This document shows positions 9,801 to 16,800 of a stretch of DNA of 64,000 bases, piece by piece. The position numbers and the translations under genes were made by a program. The DNA lies in NCBI GenBank assembly GCA_048569615.1, contig JBLIRK010000012.1, positions 5,297 to 69,296 on the forward strand, in the 5' to 3' direction. Positions within the stretch are counted from its first letter, which is position 1. Each line of letters begins with the position of its first letter. This stretch comes from JAYEPK01 sp048569615. GTDB lineage: Archaea > Thermoplasmatota > Penumbrarchaeia > Penumbrarchaeales > Penumbrarchaeaceae. The notes below the pieces were generated by a model. It had not been told where the DNA came from. It made no database searches and was given only the letters and a program-made list of their open reading frames with translations.

Positions 9801-10303
9801 GGAAGTGTCGAATAGTACCACAGATATGTGTCATTGAAGTTAGAATCAGTGATATTCCCCGTTAATGACGTAAACCAGATCACACTGCTGTGGAAGATGG
9901 AGTTCCGGATTTCAATGAAGGGTGCTTCCAAGGTAATTTCGATCCCTTCCATCTCTAGATCAGCAAGTTCAAAGCGGCCGGAGGAGGTAAGATCCAATTC
10001 CTTGCCCCTCCACTGATCGCTTATCAGCTCCCCTGATACCAGTACCTTGTCGAACCCGATGAAGGAATATTCCTTCACCTGATGAACGAAGAATGAGGAC
10101 CCGATCTCTAGTATTCCGTTCCCGATAATCTCACAGGCATCCCCATCGATGAACTCAATTTCACATTCGGGCGGGAGTAGGAATTTGTCCGTGAGGGGTG
10201 CAGGTCCACTTGAACTCTGATTCCCATTAAGGGATGGGGAGAGGGGGAGCAGCAGCAGTGATAAAAACAGGAAAAACACTGCGGGCCCCCCCTCTTTGCC
10301 CAT
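6869..10303 (-). CDS. NosD-like beta-helix surface protein with Ig-like repeats and C-terminal anchor
   Basis: A 1,144-residue exported protein. A signal peptide covers residues 1-30 (FFLFLSLLLLPLSPS). Residues about 50-330 form a right-handed parallel beta-helix rich in Asn, with recurring ITNNTF-type turns (ITNNTFNRT, ITNNTFESC, ISNTHV). It closes with a NosD/CASH signature near 310-345 (GNCWQNHRTPDNDSDGI, then DIPYN and YDLYPL). Such domains usually bind or process polysaccharide. About eight Ig-like modules follow (345-1050), with linkers such as VDTTPPEIS and VDTTPPQVR. One helix near 1059-1082 is followed by a charged cytosolic tail. There is no ribosome site, and a TATA-like catatagta lies about 25 bases before the ATG, so the transcript may be leaderless. 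It diverges from ilvD. Confidence 0.82.
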   Translation of the reverse strand: MGKEGGPAVFFLFLSLLLLPLSPSLNGNQSSSGPAPLTDKFLLPPECEIEFIDGDACEIIGNGILEIGSSFFVHQVKEYSFIGFDKVLVSGELISDQWRGKELDLTSSGRFELADLEMEGIEITLEAPFIEIRNSIFHSSVIWFTSLTGNITDSNFNDTYLWYYSTLPSQITNNTFNRTRVDITEGWYLNVTYNRFINGNTTLYAGAGSYSTSKLTSITNNTFESCVGIYFMNSQVTPLGPQFISNTHVRFNQVRNCSKGMAFNWRTYGMNVRISRNWFYHNRGTADNGSGPQIYPDWNSYGTFDILFHENGAGNCWQNHRTPDNDSDGIVDIPYNVSSYYRDVYDLYPLTSHNYGILAPKVNITNPLPGSKLMRNTTVNWTIDDHDVPVQEVWLIYDNDTMINVTGKTSEEIDIDLGTHTISIEAVDVAGLTGRDQIQIETIYSIDMINIGSPEEGGWLTWNNVEIAWEIDERFPVEKLELVMDDDVILMDNEDRSAAVHLNDGYHDIEIRSFEKMGWMINASLDLKVDTTPPEISMASPVNGSAISNPLVKFRWEIEDAMALHSASYRLDDGDWTDQEDPRSMKFDELMSSGEHKLEVKASDEAGWTSGYLSEFTIGSDRHRCIVIPESDVITMYHTVDVAWSVPSWFQLSHSEISMRETGAKFNVTGLNKMQVFLEEDGPNTMRLRFYDLFGNYYEEGRVLIKDTERPALNILDKRPYVTVKDPLVEWRATDEYGISHFKYRLDSEDWSDDQTKNSAQLNGLEEGKHILLVIAVDNAGNKALADWEFTVDTTPPQVRLTAPPQGKVVRGPVVAIEWDVSDPAGITDLFITMDGVNTLYESRGGKDFILDFGEHVMNFSVSDNAGNSFHEERSFLVDNDKPDLTWGMLTPRYSTSSVIILRWEEVEDTWVTERTLSIDDIHIEELTANETVIEVEEGEHRIEVTVTDAASRTSSISWTVMVDTTPPELGSLRCRETANGFDVFGRFYDNCSGLALVSLSINGVLVGDFEGNFTYHHEIEVKEGTLIEVKLWDKAGLTSIFNITFLKEDPGDIRKNSNRISPWMIVLMVLMVLSGGALAVFMRISTTRAGIEKKEVEIGGRGKDSTIRDALKGIERGPLKAQEARKELPPTQEYIRPGPKEGN

Positions 10304-10399
10304 GATATTATTTCTTAGATCTCATACTATATGATTTTCGGTTCAATGTGAAATCGAGCGGTTGATAGGATTATCAATGCCCTGTTGCATTCGGGTCCG

Positions 10400-12025
10400 A
10401 TGACCATGCGCTCCGATATTCTGAAAAGAGGTGTTGAAACGATGCCCCACAGGGCATTGCTTCGGGCGGCCGGCATCAATGATGATGACCTCGGGAAGCC
10501 GTTCATCGGCGTTGCCAATTCATTCAATGACATCATTCCCGGCCATGTCCACCTGAGGGAGCTCGCCGAACATGTCAAGAGGGGGATAAAGGACGCCGGA
10601 GGGATTCCCTTCGAGTGGGGGGTGCCAGGAATTTGCGACGGCATCGCCATGCACGTTTCCATGAGGCATTCGCTCCCCTCCAGGGACCATGTTGCCGACA
10701 ATATTGAGCTGATGATGCTCTCCCATTCCTTCGACGGATGGGTGGGGATCACAAACTGCGACAAGATAACCCCTGGGATGCTCATGGCCGCAGGAAGGCT
10801 TGACATTCCAGCCGTCATCCTCACCGGCGGTCCAATGAAGGCCGGGGAGCACGGAGGCAAGAGGATGGACCTTTCTTCGGGATTCGAAGCTGTGGGAGCC
10901 CTCAAGAAGGGGGCCATGCCGGAGGAGGAGGCCCGCATAATTGAGGATTTTTCATGCCCAGGTCCCGGATCATGTTCCGGGCTGTTTACGGCGAATTCAA
11001 TGTCCTGCATGACAGAGGCCCTCGGGATGTCCATCTCCGGGTGCGCTTCGGCACTGGCGGTGTCGGACAAGAAGAGGGAGCAGGCATACCTCACCGGCAA
11101 GAGGGCGGTGGAGCTTGCAAAAGAGGGGATCGGACCGAGGTCCGTGATGACCGAGAATGCTTTCTTCAATGCCGTTGCTGTCTTTGTTGCAATGGGGGGC
11201 TCCACAAACGTTGCCCTTCATCTTCCGGCAATAGCGGAAGAGAACGGCGTCGATCTGCCCTTGGACCTCTTCGACCAGCTCTCCAGGTCGATCCCGAACA
11301 TCTGCCACATAAGACCTTCCGGTCCTCATTTCATGGAGGACCTGGACCGCGCCGGGGGAATACCCGGAGTGCTCTCGAGATTGAAGGAAAGATTGAAGAG
11401 CTCTGCTACGGTGGAGGGTGCTGATATCCTTCAGATCGCAGAGAGAGGCGTTGTTCTGGATAATGATGTGATAAGACCATTTGAGAATCCATTCTTTCAT
11501 GAGGGAGGTCTCGCCGTAATGAAGGGGAGCCTCGCGAAGAGCTCGGTCGTGAAGCAGATCGCCGTCAGCGAAGAGATGATGGTCCACAGGGGGCCGGCAA
11601 AGGTGTTCCATACGGAGGAAAGCGTTCTTGAAGCCATCGAGGAAGGCTCCATCAAGGAGGGAGACGTTGTTGTCATCAATTTCATGGGACCTGCGGGAGC
11701 CCCGGGAATGCCGGAGATGCTCTCACCGACCGCCGCCTTGATGGGGGCTGGCTACAAGAGGGTTGCCCTGGTGACCGACGGAAGGTTCTCCGGCGCCACC
11801 AGGGGTCCCTGCATCGGGCACGTTGAACCGGAAGCATACATCGGAGGACCGATCGGACTTGTTAAGGATGGGGACCCGATCGAAATTGACATACCGAGGC
11901 GGCGGCTGGACCTGAAAGTCACACCGGATGAACTGCATGGAAGAGAGAGGGAGATGAACCCTCCTGAAAGGTACCTCACTCCCTTTCTCAGCAGCTACCG
12001 GGACAGGATTCTTAGGAGAGGCTAG
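10400..12025 (+). CDS. ilvD: Dihydroxy-acid dehydratase
   Basis: IlvD removes water from 2,3-dihydroxy-isovalerate and -3-methylvalerate to give the 2-keto acids that precede valine, leucine and isoleucine. The whole family pattern is present: RSDILKRG and MPHRALLRAAG at the start, TNCDKITPGM near residue 118 and CPGPGSCSGLFTANSMSC near 186 with the cluster cysteines, AMGGSTN near 260, and DGRFSGATRGPCIGHV followed by EAYIGGP near the end. The site where [2Fe-2S] enzymes have a third Cys reads IPGHVHL, as in the E. coli-type [4Fe-4S] enzyme. I start at ATG 10400; the open frame extends to a TTG at 10385, and ATG 10406 matches the usual family N-terminus (MRSD). No other branched-chain gene is present here. 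Confidence 0.96.
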   Translation: MTMRSDILKRGVETMPHRALLRAAGINDDDLGKPFIGVANSFNDIIPGHVHLRELAEHVKRGIKDAGGIPFEWGVPGICDGIAMHVSMRHSLPSRDHVADNIELMMLSHSFDGWVGITNCDKITPGMLMAAGRLDIPAVILTGGPMKAGEHGGKRMDLSSGFEAVGALKKGAMPEEEARIIEDFSCPGPGSCSGLFTANSMSCMTEALGMSISGCASALAVSDKKREQAYLTGKRAVELAKEGIGPRSVMTENAFFNAVAVFVAMGGSTNVALHLPAIAEENGVDLPLDLFDQLSRSIPNICHIRPSGPHFMEDLDRAGGIPGVLSRLKERLKSSATVEGADILQIAERGVVLDNDVIRPFENPFFHEGGLAVMKGSLAKSSVVKQIAVSEEMMVHRGPAKVFHTEESVLEAIEEGSIKEGDVVVINFMGPAGAPGMPEMLSPTAALMGAGYKRVALVTDGRFSGATRGPCIGHVEPEAYIGGPIGLVKDGDPIEIDIPRRRLDLKVTPDELHGREREMNPPERYLTPFLSSYRDRILRRG

Positions 12026-12030
12026 AAAAT

Positions 12031-12240
12031 TCAATCCTCGTACTTGAAGGAGAGCTGGACCCTGGCCCGATAGGCCACGATCTTGCCGTCCTCGATCTTG
12101 GTATCTAGCTTCACTACCTCGCAGATGCGGAGGTCCCTCAGACTTGCGGAGGCCCTCTCCACAGCGTTCTTTGCGGCTTCCTCCCAGCTGAACTGAGAAG
12201 ACCCTACCAATTCTATGACCTTGTACACACTATCGGGCAT
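12031..12240 (-). CDS. Dodecin (flavin-storage protein)
   Basis: A complete 69-residue dodecin. These small proteins assemble into hollow dodecamers that sequester riboflavin, FMN or FAD and limit flavin-driven photodamage. The family pattern is clear from end to end: VYKVIELVGSS, the flavin-stacking Trp19 in FSWEEAAKNAVERAS, then EVVKLDTKIEDGKI and YRARVQLSFKYE. It is convergent with ilvD, five bases apart, and is transcribed toward it. A run ggaggaac upstream of the ATG at 12240 is a good ribosome binding site. Confidence 0.93.
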   Translation of the reverse strand: MPDSVYKVIELVGSSQFSWEEAAKNAVERASASLRDLRICEVVKLDTKIEDGKIVAYRARVQLSFKYED

Positions 12241-12299
12241 AATTGTTCCTCCTATGGGAAAACCGACATGCGACTCGGCATTTGATATAATTTGCCATA

Positions 12300-12482
12300 T
12301 TACGCAGGGACCTTCGGGGCCTCGGTCGGAGGATGGTCCGGGCAGTACCAGCCTTCGAAGGTCTTCACCCAGAAGGGATTCATTTTGATGGAAAACTCAC
12401 CGAAGACCATCTTTTTTCCGCATAATACGCAGACCTGGCCCTTGTCCCCATTCTCATCCATTTCAACACCCGGGTCCGTCAT
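12300..12482 (-). CDS. Zinc-binding miniprotein (CxxC...CxxH)
   Basis: A 60-residue protein with one treble-clef or ribbon-like metal site made of Cys18, Cys21 (VCVLCGKK), Cys47 and His50 (WYCPDHPP). A Trp/Phe-rich middle (NPFWVKTFEGW) lies between. It is too short to assign to a family. Its start codon overlaps the stop of the pentapeptide-repeat gene (ATGA at 12482-12479), so the two are translationally coupled and probably act together. The function is unknown. Confidence 0.7.
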   Translation of the reverse strand: MTDPGVEMDENGDKGQVCVLCGKKMVFGEFSIKMNPFWVKTFEGWYCPDHPPTEAPKVPA

Positions 12483-13102
12483 GCGACCATTTCTCCCTGG
12501 GGGTATTGGGACCTTTTCGTATTGGTCATATCGGATCTCTCGGTCCTCGCATCCTTCATTACAGCTCCCCTGAGGTCAGCCGATGAAAGCAGCGCCATTG
12601 TGAGGTCCGCTCCGGTAAGGTCAGCTCTCCATAGTACAGCACCCTCCATTCGGGTCTTCTTCAGGTTGGCCCCTTTCAGTTTGGAGTAGCTGAAATCGGT
12701 CCGAAACAGCCACGCACCCTCGAGATCCGTGTTTGTCATGTCGGTTTCCCTGGCCAGGGCATCCATCATCTTGACCCTGCGGAGATCGCTGCTTGTGATC
12801 CGGGCCATGCTCAGATCCGCACCGGTCAGGTCTGCATCGGTCAAAATGGATTTATTGATCTTGGAGGAGACCAGGTCTGCGTATCTGAGGTCCGCCTCGG
12901 AGAGGTTGCATCGGCAGAGGTCCGCTCCGGTGAGGTCCGCCCGCATCAAGTCGAATCCGGTAAGGTTCTTTCCGGAGAGATCGATCCCTCTCAGATCGAT
13001 CTGCATCCTGGGATTCTCCATTCTCCATCTGTTCCATTCCTCGCTTCCCTTCTCAATGAGAGGGAGAAGCTCTCCTCTCTTTTCCGCATGGGCAGTTTCC
13101 AT
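12479..13102 (-). CDS. Pentapeptide-repeat protein
   Basis: A 207-residue cytosolic protein. From about residue 35 to 195 it consists of A(D/N)Lxx pentapeptide repeats (for example LTGADLCRCNLSEADLRYAD and LTGADLSMARITSSDLR), which fold as a square right-handed quadrilateral beta-helix. Functions of the family range from DNA-gyrase mimicry to scaffolding, and none can be picked from sequence. The repeat block is partly duplicated: the stretch ending in RETDMTNTDLEGA resembles that ending in RSDMTNTK. The start at ATG 13102 is supported by AGGAGGT at 13116-13110. It is first in a two-gene operon with the zinc miniprotein and diverges from the Lrp-like regulator across a perfect palindrome. Confidence 0.9.
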   Translation of the reverse strand: METAHAEKRGELLPLIEKGSEEWNRWRMENPRMQIDLRGIDLSGKNLTGFDLMRADLTGADLCRCNLSEADLRYADLVSSKINKSILTDADLTGADLSMARITSSDLRRVKMMDALARETDMTNTDLEGAWLFRTDFSYSKLKGANLKKTRMEGAVLWRADLTGADLTMALLSSADLRGAVMKDARTERSDMTNTKRSQYPQGEMVA

Positions 13103-13118
13103 GTTGATGACCTCCTTT

Positions 13119-13138
13119 TCCCATGATAGATCATGGGA
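13119..13138. promoter_or_regulatory. 20-bp palindrome (candidate operator) between divergent genes
   Basis: TCCCATGAT, a 2-base spacer AG, then ATCATGGGA: a perfect 9-bp inverted repeat. It lies just upstream of the ribosome site of the pentapeptide gene and about 30 bases upstream of the TATA box of the divergent Lrp-like gene. Its symmetry and place fit the binding site of a dimeric regulator, the Lrp-like protein itself being the natural candidate (inference). Confidence 0.45.
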
Positions 13139-13168
13139 CTTTGCTTGCGGCTCCCTTTTCTTCCTGAT

Positions 13169-13178
13169 ATATTTATAT
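13169..13178 (+). promoter_or_regulatory. TATA box of the Lrp-like regulator gene
   Basis: The run atatttatat is 54 to 63 bases before the ATG at 13232 and 36 to 45 before the ATG at 13214. The element is nearly symmetric and could also serve the divergent pentapeptide gene. Confidence 0.45.
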
Positions 13179-13231
13179 CCTTAGTTCATAATATACATTT
13201 GTCATCAAAATATATGACCAATGGTGTTATC

Positions 13232-13765
13232 ATGTCTGAAAATACCACCAAAAGTAACATGCCGAGCTTTCAAAATGTGATAAGTGCTCTATTGGAGGAC
13301 CCCACAAGGAGCATGAGGGAGATCGCCAAGGAACTGAACTCTTACAGGCAGACGATATGGAGAAAGAAGAAACGGCTCGAAAAGGACAAGGTGATCTGGG
13401 GTTATACTGCTGTCATAGATGAGTCAAAGCTGGGCAAAGGTACCTTCATCCTGATGATGAAGACAAAACCCATGGCGAAGGAGATGGCGGAGATACTCAT
13501 CAGGAGGCTAAAGGGAAACGAACCGGCCAAGAAGGATATCAGGTTGATAGATCTCTTCCAGGTCAACGGGGAATACGACTGGATATTGAGATTCTCCGCC
13601 CCGCACCATACAACCGCGAGGAACTACTACGATACCATCAGGGCCGTGTACAGCGATTTCCTTCTGGAAAAACCCGTGATGGTGGGCGTAAATTTCATTT
13701 TGGTTGCGGAGGGAAAAAGGAATCCCGACATTGACGATCTGTTCGATCTCGTGATCGAAACTTGA
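13232..13765 (+). CDS. Lrp/AsnC-like transcriptional regulator
   Basis: A 177-residue DNA-binding regulator. An N-terminal winged helix-turn-helix spans about residues 15-65: ALLEDPTRSMREIAKELN, then YRQTIWRKKKRLEKDKVIWG, the usual Lrp layout in which the second helix recognises DNA and ends in a short strand. It is followed by an alpha-beta sensor-like half (RLIDLFQVNGEYDWILRFSA, a RAM-domain-like beta-hairpin and helix). The open frame extends to 13133, but those residues lie upstream of the likely TATA box; ATG 13232 follows GGTG by six bases, while ATG 13214 is the alternative. The ligand is not predictable. The next gene begins only 59 bases downstream in the same direction. Confidence 0.8.
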   Translation: MSENTTKSNMPSFQNVISALLEDPTRSMREIAKELNSYRQTIWRKKKRLEKDKVIWGYTAVIDESKLGKGTFILMMKTKPMAKEMAEILIRRLKGNEPAKKDIRLIDLFQVNGEYDWILRFSAPHHTTARNYYDTIRAVYSDFLLEKPVMVGVNFILVAEGKRNPDIDDLFDLVIET

Positions 13766-13824
13766 ATTCGGAGCCATGCGAAAATCTATATCCTCCGAGC
13801 AGGTTTAGAGGAAGAGGAGATAGG

Positions 13825-16800
13825 ATGAGGAAATGGAGAGCACCTGCCAGCATTTTAACAGCAGGATTATTGGTATTTACGATGCTGGTCATTACCTCGG
13901 AAAACGGCTCTTCCGAAGAGCGCTCCGCGGCGATCGTCGACATGGACCGTTTCATATGGGATCCATACCTCCTGCCCTTAAGTCATTACAACGGCAAGAT
14001 AGGAACGATCCTGCATGTCGGGGGAAGCGGAGGAAACAATTATACAACGGTGCAGGATGGGATCAATGCCTCCGCAGACGGTGATCTGGTTCTCGTCCAT
14101 CCAGGGCTCTATATCGAAAATGTCGTTGTAAACAGATCCGTCGTTCTGAGGGGTGAGGGATTCCCTACGATAAGGGCGAGGGATAATGACCACGCCAGTG
14201 TCCGGATAGAATCGGACGGAGTGACCATCGAGGGTTTCAATGTCACGGGCTCCGGATACGGTATGTTGCTGAATGCTTCTGGAGCAGATATTCGGGACGT
14301 TCATTTCTTCAGGAACGATGTCCATTTGAGGTGGGAGAAGGATTATAATAACGTCACATCCGACATCATGGCAAACGCCGCTTCGATCACGGATTGCTAC
14401 TTCAACTCCACCTTTGCAATGGAATCACCCGACTCCATAGAGATGAGGGTCAATGCTTCTTCGAGCCTGTCATCCTGGAACATGACCATGGGAGCCGTTA
14501 CGATATCTAACAATACGTTCCTGATGCGCGAAGGGAACGCCACGGCTCTTGACCTTGAGTTCTGGACCGATATCGATACTGCCAATCTAACTTCCTTCTT
14601 CTTCGAGGGCTTCAACATATCTGACAACTACTTCCTGGGAGGGGGATATGGGGTTCTCATGAGGTCCGATCTCTCTGATATCAACGGAACCTCTGTGGTT
14701 ATGGGAAGGACCATCTTGAAGGATAACGAATTCCATAATATCTACGGGAGAGGGATCGATATCGAGGGACCCGTGATCCGGGGGGTCCACGGGAATTCCG
14801 TCGTAAGTATGGGGGAGTTCCGGGTCTCCAGCAACAACATTTCAGGTTCCGGTTTCTTTCCCTACCAGACAAATATCAGGGTGATCCTTCACAATATCAC
14901 CGGGTTGACACACAACTCCATCGTTACGCTGGGTTCGATAGAAGTGAGCGGCAACGTTCTCGGCCTCGGGGGTATGATGGGCGGTAACAAGATCAATCTG
15001 ATCGCCGGGATACAGGACCTTGCCTGTGGGATGAGCGGTGATTCAAGGTTCAGCTACAACGGCACGATCATCGAGGACAATCTTGTCAATGGAAGGGATA
15101 TCTGCATCTATCCAGAATTCCAGAGGGTCTGTGTCGGGATGTCGGACGGGAGTAGAGCTTGGGTTTCAGGTCTGGTCATGGACGGGAACCGGATCATGTC
15201 CCAGGGCAAGGGCATCTGCATACACAGCTTCAACGACATCGGGACCAACATGGCCGGCTCAACAAGATTCCAGATGGGAAATATAGAGATCGATGATAAC
15301 ATATTCTATACCGACGGACCTTGCATCGACATCAACAGGATATGGAAGCTGGGCAACTACCTGAACGGAACCGCCAATTTCACCATGGGGGAGCTGACAT
15401 ATCGGGGAAATTACTTCAACAACACGAATGACGACTTCGTCAGCGGCCTCTACGGAATCGAATACATCGGATATCAGCTGAGCGGTGATTCCTCGGTCTC
15501 CGTGGGCAGGGTTCGTTTCAACAACAATACTCTGGAGGGGAATGACAACACGGCAAGAAGGGTGGCTCCCCATCTTATTGGAAGGTTCATGGATGATAAT
15601 TCAACCTTCAGATTTGGGGGTGTGGAGTATATAGGCAATACTTACATCAATTGCCATTTGCAGGTTGAGGGGGATGGTGTGGCGGAGCATATGTATGACA
15701 ACACCTCCGCCCTAGTAAGTAAATATGTGATCAGTGACAATACGGTTAACAATCCGCTGGGGGAAGGGATCTGGATCGGAACACCGGGCGGCAGTCTGAG
15801 GAATATGGAAGGCAGCTCCACCGCCTATCATGGAGGGTGGGACATATGCAATAACAATGTGACCTGCAGGGATAACGGGATACAGATCGGAAGGTACCGC
15901 TACTACTGCTCGATACTGGATGACGATTCCAAGGCCGAGATCGGGAAGCTCCGCATATTCGATAACGTAGTAAATGCGGGAACCGGCATCTACATCCACG
16001 AGTTCTCACTTCTGGGGAGCTATAACGATGGCAATTCCTCTGCCGTTGTTGGAGAGGCAGAGATTTTCCGAAATTCAGTTCAAAGCGATTATGCGGGTTT
16101 TCTCAACGATGAGTACCTGGATATTGGCGTCAATAACCGCGGCAATTCGATGAACGTGATCGGAAGGCTTCATCTCCATAATAATTCGTTTATTGGATTT
16201 GCGAGCGGGATCATATTTCCCTCTATCAGCGATATAGGTTCCCGAAATACGGATACATCCTCTATTACAGCCGGATTTCCAATGATAAGGACAAATTCCA
16301 TCAAAGGAGGCAGTAATGGTATCGATGCGATCATAAGAGAATGTGGAAATGAAAACAGACAGAATTCCAGGATCGATGTTTCGGGATTGTATACGGAGCA
16401 AAATTCTATTGAAGCAGACAACAATGGAATATTCATCTCCGGACCATGGTCCGGCGGTTGTTCGAATTATGATAATTCCACAGTCACCATAGGAAGTACG
16501 GTGATCTCTGGGAATGAGGTGATCTCCGGATTGAATGGTGTGATGGTATGGAATTATGCAGCAAATGGGCATTCCAACAATGATGGATCATCAATCAGGT
16601 TCGGAGGTATGATTGTGAGGGAGAACAGCATCGAATCATCCCTTTCGGGATTTGTCGCCTCTTCTCCCTTCAGGTCAGTGTCCAGCTCGGATAACAGCAC
16701 ATTTGAGTTCGGAATCCTTTCGATAGATGGAAATGAAATCTCAGCCGTGGAAGATGGCATCTCGATATGGATGGGAGGTACCGCCAGGAGCGCAACATGG

